From contig JANQEL010000074.1 in assembly GCA_028278345.1 (NCBI GenBank), positions 1 to 39,311 of the forward strand: DNA of 39,311 nucleotides. Direction: 5' to 3'. Shown in pieces: positions 30,141 through 37,685 of the stretch. The translations under genes were made by a program, and so were the position numbers. This DNA is from Myxococcota bacterium (GTDB lineage: Bacteria; Myxococcota_A; UBA9160; UBA4427). Under the pieces are notes generated by a model. It saw only the letters and a list, made by a program, of their open reading frames with translations. It did no database searches and was not told where the DNA came from. Each line of letters opens with the position of its first letter. Positions within the stretch are counted from its first letter, which is position 1.

Positions 30141-30819
30141 GGCCGAGGCCAAGCAGCGTGGCGGTGCCGGGTTCGGGTACCTGGGTGATCACGCCGGTGA
30201 TCGAGAAGCTGTCACCGCCCGAGGTGCCCGCGAGGCTGAACTCGTTGAGTCGGTCGAAGACGAGGGCCTGGGCGGTGGGCTGCGGGTTCGCGATTGCGTC
30301 GACATTCGCCAGCGACGTGTCGCTGCTCGCCAGGGTGAAGTGGAAGTCGGCGGAGTCGAAGACGGTGGCTCCGAGGTGGCCATCCGCGCCCAGGACATCG
30401 ATCCCGTAGCCGTCGGTCGGCACGGGGCCGATCACGAAGTCGTTCAACATGAAGGTGTCGTTGGTGGCACCGGTGAGCGGGGCGTAGACGAGATCGAGGG
30501 CGCCGAGATCGACGCGCATCGCGACCACGGCGTTCGTGTAGTCGCCGAAGTTCGGCGAACTGTTGCCATCGAGAATCGTGTCCTCGAGGGCGAACCAACC
30601 GCGCACGGTCGAGCCCACGTTGAGACCACCGACGGGGTCGAGCAGACCGTCGGTGTTGTCGCCACCCTGGATCTGGGCGTGAAAGGAGTAGATGACGGTG
30701 GCCGCCTTCGAAGGCCCTGCCAGCAGCAGCGTCGCAACCAGGATGCCGAGCACGACACCCCATGAAACGAAACTGTGTCGCAGCCGGATCGCGTGCACGA
30801 TCCGCGCGTCGTCTTGCAT
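30097..30819 (-). CDS. PEP-CTERM sorting domain protein
   Basis: 240 residues. N-terminal signal (hydrophobic WGVVLGILVATLLLAG, cleavage at PSKA-ATV near 39). The middle is beta-rich and secreted-like (VIYSFHAQIQGGDNTDGLLD, RGWFALEDTILDGNSSP, DSFSITGVITQ). C-terminus: VPEPG (214-218), hydrophobic TATLLGLGLTALA, then IRRRSVANG, a clear PEP-CTERM signal processed by exosortase and used for anchoring exopolysaccharide-associated proteins. No exosortase gene is in the window. I chose the ATG at 30819 with GGGGGA about 6 nt upstream; in-frame codons further up lack a signal peptide. It converges and overlaps with the gene ending at 30140. Confidence 0.87.
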   Translation of the reverse strand: MQDDARIVHAIRLRHSFVSWGVVLGILVATLLLAGPSKAATVIYSFHAQIQGGDNTDGLLDPVGGLNVGSTVRGWFALEDTILDGNSSPNFGDYTNAVVAMRVDLGALDLVYAPLTGATNDTFMLNDFVIGPVPTDGYGIDVLGADGHLGATVFDSADFHFTLASSDTSLANVDAIANPQPTAQALVFDRLNEFSLAGTSGGDSFSITGVITQVPEPGTATLLGLGLTALAIRRRSVANG

Positions 30820-31106
30820 GTTGGGTCCCCCACCCCGAATGCATGTCGCCCCATGGGCGTTTTCATACGTAACGGATGCGCAGCCATTCTCTTGAGCGTG
30901 AGCAGCGATTTGCAGCATGCATCGATTCCTCGAATGGGAGTGAACCGGGCACGCTCGTGGGTTCCGCGTTGATTCTCCAGACCGCCTCTCGTGCCCTCCC
31001 GTCACCTCGAAACGTGAATTGAAGGAAGGAAAAGCGGGTGCGATGCTTGGCGCCCCGAAAAACCGCGGAACGGATCCCAACGGATCCCAATCGAGAGGAC
31101 TCCCCC
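30820..31106. other. 287-bp divergent intergenic region
   Basis: Largest gap in the window, between the PEP-CTERM gene (minus) and the CMD-like gene (plus). It holds promoters for both by position, but I see no strong -35/-10 pair. A 10-bp tandem repeat (CGGATCCCAA at 31071-31080 and 31081-31090) lies just before the CMD ribosome-binding site GAGAGG. No RNA gene or ORF with support. Confidence 0.5.
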
Positions 31107-31535
31107 ATGGCCGATTCCGAACGGCGCAAGCGCGGCGAAGAGATGATCAAGAAGGTCTACGCCGGCGATGTCGTCGTGCCCCCCGAAGGCGCGATGCCGT
31201 TCACCGACATCATGCTCGAACAGGTCTTCGCCGAGGTGTGGTCGCGCGACGTGCTCTCGATTCGCGATCGGCGCCTGCTCCTGCTCGGCATCATCGCGGA
31301 GAAGGGCGAAGCGATGACCTTCGGCATCCAGGCCAAGGCGGCGATCAAGAATGGTGAACTCGAGCCGGACGAACTCCGCGAGCTGCTGCTGATGATCGCG
31401 CAGTACTCGGGCTATCCGCGGGCCGCGGCGCTCGTCGGCGTGGTGGAGCAGAAGATCGCCGAGGCCCAAAGAGAAGCCGAGGCCCAAAAAGAAGCCGAGC
31501 CCCAGAAGGAGATGGCCGAGGGCGGGGGCGACTGA
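31107..31535 (+). CDS. Carboxymuconolactone decarboxylase-like protein with repeat tail
   Basis: 142 residues. The CMD/AhpD-like fold is recognisable: RRKRGEEMIKKVYAG, FAEVWSRDVLSIRDRRLLLLGII, AAIKNGELEPDELRELLLMIAQYSGYPRAAA. The CxxC of AhpD peroxidase relatives is absent, so it is closer to gamma-carboxymuconolactone decarboxylases or hydrolase-type relatives. The last 25 residues are a tandem hexapeptide repeat, AEAQRE-AEAQKE-AEPQKE, then MAEGGGD, predicted helical. The ATG at 31107 follows GAGAGG. The stop codon is the loop of a hairpin that touches the bioA start, so the two genes are probably translated together. Confidence 0.78.
   Translation: MADSERRKRGEEMIKKVYAGDVVVPPEGAMPFTDIMLEQVFAEVWSRDVLSIRDRRLLLLGIIAEKGEAMTFGIQAKAAIKNGELEPDELRELLLMIAQYSGYPRAAALVGVVEQKIAEAQREAEAQKEAEPQKEMAEGGGD
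31458..31511 (+). repeat. Three tandem 18-bp units in the CMD gene tail
   Basis: In-frame units at 31458-31475, 31476-31493 and 31494-31511. Units 1 and 2 differ at one base; unit 3 has four changes. Each encodes AExQ(R/K)E. This looks like recent local expansion. Confidence 0.8.
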
Positions 31536-31542
31536 GTCGCCC
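31526..31542 (+). promoter_or_regulatory. Stop-codon-looped hairpin controlling bioA translation
   Basis: GGGCGAC (31526-31532), loop TGA (31533-31535), GTCGCCC (31536-31542): a perfect 7-bp stem whose three-base loop is the stop codon of the upstream gene. The bioA ATG begins at the next base (31543). The G-run 31524-31528, the only candidate ribosome-binding site, overlaps the left arm. A ribosome reading to the stop would open the stem. Confidence 0.5.
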
Positions 31543-32841
31543 ATGTCGGACGACGCATCGAAGCGCGCCCGCGACCTGGTCGAGCGCGACCGCAAGGTCG
31601 TGTGGCACCCCTACGCGCCGCCCCAGGCCGACCCGCTCTTCGCGGTCGAGAGCACCGAAGGCGCGGAGATCCGACTGTCGGACGGTCGGACACTCGTCGA
31701 CGGCATGTCGTCGTGGTGGTCGGCGATCCACGGCTACCGCCATCCCACCATCGAAGCCGCCCTCAAGGCACAGCTCGAGACCCTCCCCCACATCATGTTC
31801 GGCGGCCTCACCCACGAGCCCGCCGTGCGACTATGCGAACGTCTCCTCGATATTGCGCCGAAGGGCCTGTCGCGGGTCTTCCTGTGCGATTCGGGCTCGA
31901 TTGCCGTCGAGGTCGCGATCAAGGTCGCCTTTCAATACTGGCTATCCCGCGGCCGCCCCGAGCGCTCGCGCCTTCTCACCGTCGAAGGCGGCTATCACGG
32001 CGACACCTTCGCCACGATGGCGGTCTGCGATCCGGTGAACGGCATGCACGACTTCTTCCGCGGCGTGCTGCCCGACCATCTCTTCGCCGAGAAGCCGAGC
32101 TGTCGCTTCGAAGACGACTTCGAAGAGCGCCACATCGAAGACCTCGCGAGCAAGCTCGAAATCCATCGCAACGAGATCGCCGCCGTGATTCTCGAGCCCG
32201 TGGTCCAGGGCGCCGGGGGCATGTGGTTCTACGCGCCGGCCTACCTGCGGCGCCTGCGCGAACTGTGCGACGAACACGAGGTGCTTCTCATCTTCGACGA
32301 GATCGCCACGGGCTTCGGGCGCACCGGCGAGATGTTCGGCGCCGACCACGCGGGCGTCTCCCCCGACATCCTGAGCCTCGGCAAGTCGCTCACCGGCGGG
32401 ACCCTGACTCTCGCGGCCACCCTGGTGAGCGATCACGTCAGCGACGCGATCGCCGCGGGCGAGCCGGGCGCCTTGATGCACGGCCCCACCTACATGGGGA
32501 ACCCGCTGGCCTGCGCGGCAGCCCACGCGAGCCTCGATCTTCTCGAAACCACGCCCTGGCATGAGAACGTGAAGCGCATCGAAGCCGAGTTACGCGAAGG
32601 CCTCCTGCCCTGCAGTGAGCTCCCCGGCGTCGCCGACGTGCGAGCCCTGGGTGCGATCGGCGTCGTCGAACTCGAGGCCCCAGTCGACATGAAGATCGTG
32701 CAGCCCGCCTTCGTCGAGGAAGGCATCTGGGTGCGGCCCTTCGGCAAGCTCGTCTACCTGATGCCCCCCTATGTGACGACGACGGCCCAGATCGAGAAGC
32801 TCACGAGCGGGCTTTGCGCCGTCGTCGAGCGATACGTATAA
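31543..32841 (+). CDS. bioA: Adenosylmethionine-8-amino-7-oxononanoate aminotransferase
   Basis: 432-residue, full-length class III PLP transaminase. BioA makes 7,8-diaminopelargonate from KAPA using SAM as amino donor, the third step of biotin synthesis after pimeloyl-thioester formation. Seen: WHPY near the start, DGMSSWWSAIHGYRHP (53-68), GGYHGDTFATMAVCDP, PLP-Asp in IFDEIATGFGRTG (250-262), Schiff-base Lys281 in LGKSLTGG, and the BioA-diagnostic HGPTYMGNPLACAAA (313-327). No other bio gene is in the window. Its start abuts a coupling hairpin with the CMD-like gene. Confidence 0.93.
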   Translation: MSDDASKRARDLVERDRKVVWHPYAPPQADPLFAVESTEGAEIRLSDGRTLVDGMSSWWSAIHGYRHPTIEAALKAQLETLPHIMFGGLTHEPAVRLCERLLDIAPKGLSRVFLCDSGSIAVEVAIKVAFQYWLSRGRPERSRLLTVEGGYHGDTFATMAVCDPVNGMHDFFRGVLPDHLFAEKPSCRFEDDFEERHIEDLASKLEIHRNEIAAVILEPVVQGAGGMWFYAPAYLRRLRELCDEHEVLLIFDEIATGFGRTGEMFGADHAGVSPDILSLGKSLTGGTLTLAATLVSDHVSDAIAAGEPGALMHGPTYMGNPLACAAAHASLDLLETTPWHENVKRIEAELREGLLPCSELPGVADVRALGAIGVVELEAPVDMKIVQPAFVEEGIWVRPFGKLVYLMPPYVTTTAQIEKLTSGLCAVVERYV

Positions 32842-32903
32842 ACGTCCGTAACCCCCTGGATGTCATGCGAAACCTCTCCTTCGATCCTGCTGTATTTTAT
32901 TCA

Positions 32904-32937
32904 TTGACGATGTAAATTTTACGATGTATACACATCG
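32904..32937 (+). promoter_or_regulatory. TTGACG-17-TATACA promoter with overlapping palindromes before the TetR gene
   Basis: -35 TTGACG (32904-32909), 17-bp spacer, -10 TATACA (32927-32932): the best promoter in the window, within a short AT-rich island. A start 8 nt after the -10 falls on the ATG at 32940, and no ribosome-binding site exists, so the mRNA is probably leaderless. Two inverted repeats sit on it: GTAAA-T-TTTAC (32912-32922) in the spacer and CGATGT-ATAC-ACATCG (32922-32937) over the -10. These are likely TetR operators; binding is inference. Confidence 0.62.
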
Positions 32938-32939
32938 CC

Positions 32940-33575
32940 ATGCCACGAACCGCCCTATCGCAGAGCGAGGTCGACGCCTTCCGCGACACCCTGTGCGCCG
33001 TCGCGACGGAGCGCTTCGCCGAGCGGGGCTACGAGGGCGTCACGCTTCGCGGCCTCGCGCGCGATCTCGGCTGCAGCCCGATGACCCCCTACCGCTACTT
33101 CGAGAACAAGGCGGAGATCTTCGCAGCGGTGCGCACGGCGGCCTTTGCCCGCTTCGCCCAGGCGCTGCAGGACGCCCTGTACGAGAGCCCCTCCCCCGCC
33201 AAGAGCCTGCCCGCGCTCTGCCACGCCTACGTGGCCTTCGCCCTCGCCGAACCCCACGCCTACCGCATCATGTTCGAACTCGATCAGGGCGACAGTGGAC
33301 CGGAACCCCGCGAAACCGACCTGCGCAGCTGGACCTTGATGCGCACCGCCGTCGAGCACGCGGTCTCGGTGGGCATGGTCGAAGGCGATCCCGAGATCCT
33401 CGCCCACCTCTTCTGGGCGAACGTCCATGGCCTCGTCGCGCTCCACCTCTCGGGCATGCTGGTACTCGGGCGCAACCTCGAAGAACTCATCGAGGCCCTG
33501 ATCGAACGCGAATTCCCGGCGCCGCGCCTGGTGCCGGAACCCCAAAACGCGCGCAACGAACCCGAGGACGGCTGA
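32940..33575 (+). CDS. TetR-family regulator
   Basis: 211 residues. N-terminal TetR helix-turn-helix: FAERGYEGVTLRGLARDLGCSPMTPYRYFENKAEIFAAV is the standard block, with the recognition helix around 45-55. The C-terminal ligand domain (LCHAYVAFALAEPHAYRIMFELDQG, FWANVHGLVALHLSGML) contains the WANVHGLVAL motif common in the TetR_C_33/WHG branch. It is first in a run with the carotenoid oxygenase gene (33 bp apart), so it probably controls that module and itself. The ligand is unknown. Start ATG 32940 has no ribosome-binding site but a perfectly placed -10 box. Confidence 0.87.
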   Translation: MPRTALSQSEVDAFRDTLCAVATERFAERGYEGVTLRGLARDLGCSPMTPYRYFENKAEIFAAVRTAAFARFAQALQDALYESPSPAKSLPALCHAYVAFALAEPHAYRIMFELDQGDSGPEPRETDLRSWTLMRTAVEHAVSVGMVEGDPEILAHLFWANVHGLVALHLSGMLVLGRNLEELIEALIEREFPAPRLVPEPQNARNEPEDG

Positions 33576-33608
33576 CGCTCTCGGGTCCAACCGTGAGGAG
33601 CACCACCG

Positions 33609-35027
33609 ATGAATCCCACCACCCCCAACGACGGCGAATGGCTCGCCGGCATCACGCGCCCCAACCCGACCGAAGCCGACTACGAAGTCACGCGCATCGA
33701 AGGTGAGATCCCGCGCGAGTTGAACGGCACGCTCTATCGCAACGGCCCGAACCAGAAGATCCTGCCGAAGGCCGGTGCCGGCGCGCTCCATCTATTCGAC
33801 GGCGACGCGATGGTCCACGCCATCCGCTTCGACGACGGAAAGGCCCACTATCGCGGCCGCTACGTCCACACCGAGAGCTTCGATCGCGAGCAGGCCGAGG
33901 GCACGTACTGCATCGGGGGCATCGGCGTGCAGAGCGAAGCGCCCCTCGAGAACCCGCCGCCGGCCATCCAGCCGAACACCAACATCGTTCCCCACGCGAA
34001 CCGTCTCTTTGCGCTGGTCGAGAACGCGCCCCCCTTCGAACTCGATCCGAAGAGCCTCGATTCGATCGGCCTGTGGAACTACGACGGAAAGCTCCTCGGC
34101 ATGTCGACCACCGCGCATCCCAAGATCGACGGGAAGACGGGGCAGATGTGGATCCACGGTTATCAGCCCATCCCGCCGTTCATCCAGCTCTACTGCGTCG
34201 AAGCCGATGGCACCGTCTCGCTCGCGGAGAACGTGGACGCGCCGTGGCCCTCGATGATGCACGACTTCGCGATCAGCCAGAACCATGTGATCTTCCCGCT
34301 GGGTAGCGTCACCTTCGACATCGAGGCCATGATGCAGGGCAAGGGCTTCGGCGAAGCGATCCGGCCGCGCGACGAAGTCATGAAGTTCGGCATTCGCAGC
34401 CGGGAAGCGGGCAGTGAGACGATCTGGATCGATGCGCCTTCGCCCGGCTACATCTTCCATCCCGGCAATGCCTATGAAGAAGACGGCAAGATCTTCATGG
34501 ACGCCTGCACCTACGAGGATTCGGCGGCGGTGCTCCAGGACATCTCACGCGTTCGCAGCGGGAAGTTCGGCACCGGGTTGCAGGGTCATCCCTACCTCTA
34601 CGAGATCGACCTGGCTTCGGGGACCTGCAAGGAGACCAGGCTCTCCGACATCGCCGCCGAGTTCCCGCGCATCGACGATCGCCTGGTGGGCCACAAGAAC
34701 CGCTACGGCTACGCAGCCACGGCCGAGCCCGACGACGCCCCGAGCGCCGTCTTCCGGCGCATCACGAAGTACGACCGCACGGGGGCGCCCTCGGTGAACC
34801 GCGAGGCCGTCGAAGGCCAATGGGTCGGCGAGCCCGTCTTCGTCCCCCGCAGCCCGGACGCCGCCGAAGACGATGGGTTCGTCCTCAACCTGCTCTACGA
34901 CGCGAAACGCGGCGAAACCGCCGTCGACGTACTGGACGCACGCGCCCTGGATCGCGAACCTGTGGCCCGCCTCTGGCTCGAAGAACGCATCCCGCTGGGC
35001 TTCCACGGGAACTGGTTGGGGGCGTGA
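33609..35027 (+). CDS. Carotenoid cleavage oxygenase family protein
   Basis: 472 residues, seven-bladed propeller dioxygenase. The four iron-binding His are present: His170 (TTAHPKID), His218 (SMMHDFAIS), His284 (YIFHPGNAYEED) and His466 (GFHGNW). Also LNGTLYRNGPNQK near the N-terminus, HLFDGDAMVHAIRF and EPVFVPRSPDAAEDDGFVLNLLYD, all family hallmarks. It cleaves a double bond in a carotenoid, apocarotenoid or stilbene to two aldehydes. The substrate cannot be read. GAGGAG lies 9 nt before the start. It is followed by a crotonase and an MBL hydrolase in the same direction, suggesting the fragments are degraded. Confidence 0.92.
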   Translation: MNPTTPNDGEWLAGITRPNPTEADYEVTRIEGEIPRELNGTLYRNGPNQKILPKAGAGALHLFDGDAMVHAIRFDDGKAHYRGRYVHTESFDREQAEGTYCIGGIGVQSEAPLENPPPAIQPNTNIVPHANRLFALVENAPPFELDPKSLDSIGLWNYDGKLLGMSTTAHPKIDGKTGQMWIHGYQPIPPFIQLYCVEADGTVSLAENVDAPWPSMMHDFAISQNHVIFPLGSVTFDIEAMMQGKGFGEAIRPRDEVMKFGIRSREAGSETIWIDAPSPGYIFHPGNAYEEDGKIFMDACTYEDSAAVLQDISRVRSGKFGTGLQGHPYLYEIDLASGTCKETRLSDIAAEFPRIDDRLVGHKNRYGYAATAEPDDAPSAVFRRITKYDRTGAPSVNREAVEGQWVGEPVFVPRSPDAAEDDGFVLNLLYDAKRGETAVDVLDARALDREPVARLWLEERIPLGFHGNWLGA

Positions 35028-35057
35028 AATAGACGCCCCACACCAGGAGACCGCTGC

Positions 35058-35900
35058 ATGAGTTCCGATGTCGTCCTCGTCGACGACCCCGCCCCCCATG
35101 TGCGACGCATCACGCTGAACCGCCCGGAGAAACGCAACGCCCTCAACCACGATCTGCGCGGCGGCATCCTGCGCGAACTCGAGAAGGCCGATCAGGACGA
35201 GAGCATTCGCGTGATGGTCGTGCGGGGGGCCGGGCCGAGCTTCTCTTCGGGCTACGAACTCGGCGGCGGTAACGTTGGACAGGAGTTCCCCTGGTACACG
35301 CCCGGGGGCGATGGCCACTGGCCGCGGCACGTGACGTCGGGCTGGATGCGCATCTGGGAACTCGCCAAACCGGTGATCGCGCAGGTGCACGGCTATTGCC
35401 TCGCGGGCGGGAGCGAGCTCGCGACGTGCTGCGACCTCGTCTACATGGCCGAGGACGCCCAGATGGGTTACCCGGCCGTGCGCTTCGGTGTGCCCGACAA
35501 CCACTTCCACGCCTGGTTCGTTGGCATGCGCAAGGCGATGGAGATGATGGTCACCGGCGATTCCCTCGACGGCCGCGAGTGCGTGCGCCTCGGCTGGGCG
35601 AACGATTGCGTGCCCTCCGATCAACTCGAAGCCAAGGTGCTCGAGGTTGCGGGTCGCATCGCGACACTGCCGCCAGACCTCGTGCAACTCAACAAGCGGG
35701 TCGTCCATCGCCAGATGGAAATCATGGGGCTGCACACCGGCATCCGGGCGGGCTCCGAACTCTGCGCGCTCGGCACCAAGCAGCAGAGCCTGATCGAATT
35801 CATGGAGAAGGCCCAGACCCGGGGCTTGAAGGCCACCCTACAGGAGCGCGACGAACCCTTCGGCGACTACCGCACGACCCACGAGGAAAACCAATCATGA
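35058..35900 (+). CDS. Enoyl-CoA hydratase/isomerase (crotonase) family protein
   Basis: 280 residues. Seen: LNRPEKRNALN, oxyanion-forming SSGYELGGG and VHGYCLAGGSELATCCD, and YPAVRFGVPDNHFHAWFVGMRKAMEMM in place of the usual Glu-containing GxPE segment. The acid-base Glu of standard hydratases is not obvious there, so the reaction may differ (isomerase, hydrolase or other crotonase chemistry). Typical length. AGGAG lies 8 nt before the ATG. The stop overlaps the start of the MBL gene by 4 bp (ATGA), indicating translational coupling. Confidence 0.85.
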   Translation: MSSDVVLVDDPAPHVRRITLNRPEKRNALNHDLRGGILRELEKADQDESIRVMVVRGAGPSFSSGYELGGGNVGQEFPWYTPGGDGHWPRHVTSGWMRIWELAKPVIAQVHGYCLAGGSELATCCDLVYMAEDAQMGYPAVRFGVPDNHFHAWFVGMRKAMEMMVTGDSLDGRECVRLGWANDCVPSDQLEAKVLEVAGRIATLPPDLVQLNKRVVHRQMEIMGLHTGIRAGSELCALGTKQQSLIEFMEKAQTRGLKATLQERDEPFGDYRTTHEENQS

Positions 35901-36832
35901 AGGCCGAATGGGGACAGGACGAGCGAGTGCTCGTCGACTGGGGGAAAGACGAACGCAAGCTCACCGATCGCGTGAGCGTGCTCGTCGGCAATGACAACGG
36001 GAAGTATCCGACGGGCAACACGCTGATCGTGCGCGGCGAGAGCGAGTGCTTCGTGGTCGACCCCTCGGTAGACGTGGTGGCCCGCGGTGGTGCGCCGGTT
36101 CGGGTCGACGCGGTGCTCAACAGTCACGCCCACGAAGACCACATCCCCGGCAACAAACTCTTCGAAAGCGCACGCGTCCACATTCACGAAGACGACGTGT
36201 CGGGCATTACCTCCCTCGAGGGCCTGATGGACATCTACGGTCTGCAGGGCGAAGCGCGCGAAGGCTTCAAGAAGGTGGTGGTCGAGGAGTTCAACTTCGC
36301 TCCGCGCCCGGACGCCGAGGGGTTCCAGCACGGCGCGGTCTTCGACCTCGGGGGCATCGAGATCGAAGCGGTTCATCTCCCGGGGCACACGCGGGGGCAC
36401 AGCGGCTTTCGCGTCGCGCACGACGTCTTCTTCCTCTCCGACATCGACCTCACGGGCTTTGGCCCCTACTACGGCGACGCCTGGAGTGATCTCGAAGACT
36501 TCGAAGAGAGCCTGCGCCGCGTGCGCGACGAAGACGCGCGCTACTACGTCACCTATCACCACAAAGGCATCATCGAGGGGCGGCCCGCCTTCCTCGAGAT
36601 GCTCGACGCCTTCACCGAAGTGATCGGCCGGCGCCACGAGGCCATGCTCGAATTCCTCGCCGAGCCGCACACGATCGAAGAGATGGCGGAGCATCGCTTC
36701 ATCTACCGTCCCCACGTCGAGAACCACTTCGCCGAATCGGTCGAACGGCGAAGCGCCGACCTCCACGTTCAGCGCATGCTCGAACGCGGCGAGGCGAATG
36801 AAGTCGAAACCGGGCGCTACCAGCGGATCTGA
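35897..36832 (+). CDS. Metallo-beta-lactamase-fold hydrolase
   Basis: 311 residues. Zinc ligands of the MBL fold: His77, His79, Asp81 and His82 in SHAHEDH, His164 in LPGHTRGHSG, Asp182/184 in LSDIDLTG, and a late His in TYHHKG (221/222). A glyoxalase-II-like or lactonase-like thioester or ester hydrolase is likely. Residues 225-311 are helical with GRRHEAMLEFLAEPHTIEEMAEH, a winged-helix-like tail seen in the larger MBL hydrolases. Its start overlaps the crotonase stop, so it belongs to the carotenoid-oxygenase module. It ends 7 bp from the convergent thioesterase-like gene. Confidence 0.88.
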   Translation: MKAEWGQDERVLVDWGKDERKLTDRVSVLVGNDNGKYPTGNTLIVRGESECFVVDPSVDVVARGGAPVRVDAVLNSHAHEDHIPGNKLFESARVHIHEDDVSGITSLEGLMDIYGLQGEAREGFKKVVVEEFNFAPRPDAEGFQHGAVFDLGGIEIEAVHLPGHTRGHSGFRVAHDVFFLSDIDLTGFGPYYGDAWSDLEDFEESLRRVRDEDARYYVTYHHKGIIEGRPAFLEMLDAFTEVIGRRHEAMLEFLAEPHTIEEMAEHRFIYRPHVENHFAESVERRSADLHVQRMLERGEANEVETGRYQRI

Positions 36833-36839
36833 ACCGCCC

Positions 36840-37661
36840 TCACCCCTTCTTCGGCAGTTCGTCCATGCTGCGCGCCAGCGCCAGTTGCCGACTGTGGGCC
36901 AGGGGCGTGCCGTCGAGGGCGAAGAGCTCGCCGTCTTCTTCGAGGAAGCCCCCCTCCGCCATCCGCGTTCGGAAACGGGTCAGCACCCAATCGCCTTCCT
37001 TCCACGCGATGCGCGAGAGATCGTTTCGCACGTGGACCGTGAGGTCGAGGGTGGGAACCGCGATGGGACCAACCTTCGTCATGAAGATCGGCGGCGGGAG
37101 CGCATCCGCCATCGCGACGAGCATCGCGCTGTCGAGTGGGCGATGAACCGCCGGTCGGATCCACCAGCACACATCCGGCGTCGCGCCCGAACCGAACGCG
37201 ACTCCCGACGCGTTGCGGATATCCCAGGTGTCGTGGATTGCGAGCTTGGGTGATTCGCGCAGCTCCTGGATCGGCACGCTGTCTTCGGGACCGGGGACCC
37301 TGGGTGCGAACCATGCGCGGTACTCGGGTCCCTCACGCTGCTTCGCCCACACCCCGGTTCCGAGCAGCATGTTCTTGCCGTCCTGGATCATCTTGATCCG
37401 CAGGTAGCTGACGTTGCGCCCCTCCTGTTCGGTCGTCACCTCGAGGGTGGCGGGCGCGTTCTTCGGTGGCCTCAGGTAGTGGGTCGTGAGACTGCGCAGG
37501 GTGCGATCGGCGTCGTCGAGATGGACGTCACCCGCGCGCGCGAGAATGGCGGCGAGGTAGCCGCCGTTCGGTCCGTTGATGATCATGTACGCGGGACTGA
37601 TCTCGCAGGCGTACCGGCCATCTGCGGTGCGATGCACCGCTACGTGTTCGTCGAATGCCAT
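36840..37661 (-). CDS. Acyl-CoA thioesterase-like (double hot-dog) protein
   Basis: 273 residues. Two hot-dog halves: ISPAYMIINGPNGGYLAAILARA is the classic N-terminal helix entry of the TesB/TE-II-like family, LRSLTTHYLRPPK the following strand, and LDLTVHVRNDL with LTRFRTRMAEGGFLEEDGELF the second half. Such enzymes hydrolyse acyl-CoA. I chose the ATG at 37661, which gives the usual MAFDEH start; a GTG at 37685, touching the upstream stop (TGAGTG), would add eight residues and is possible through coupling. It follows the GST gene on the same strand with 24 bp between. Confidence 0.8.
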   Translation of the reverse strand: MAFDEHVAVHRTADGRYACEISPAYMIINGPNGGYLAAILARAGDVHLDDADRTLRSLTTHYLRPPKNAPATLEVTTEQEGRNVSYLRIKMIQDGKNMLLGTGVWAKQREGPEYRAWFAPRVPGPEDSVPIQELRESPKLAIHDTWDIRNASGVAFGSGATPDVCWWIRPAVHRPLDSAMLVAMADALPPPIFMTKVGPIAVPTLDLTVHVRNDLSRIAWKEGDWVLTRFRTRMAEGGFLEEDGELFALDGTPLAHSRQLALARSMDELPKKG

Positions 37662-37685
37662 GGGGCCGGGAGTTGTACCAAACAC

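Noticed and set aside
32924..33706. Alternative plus-strand frame starting at the ATG within the TetR operator
   Set aside because: Gives an Arg/Pro-rich product; the TetR frame has the full helix-turn-helix and correct codon bias.
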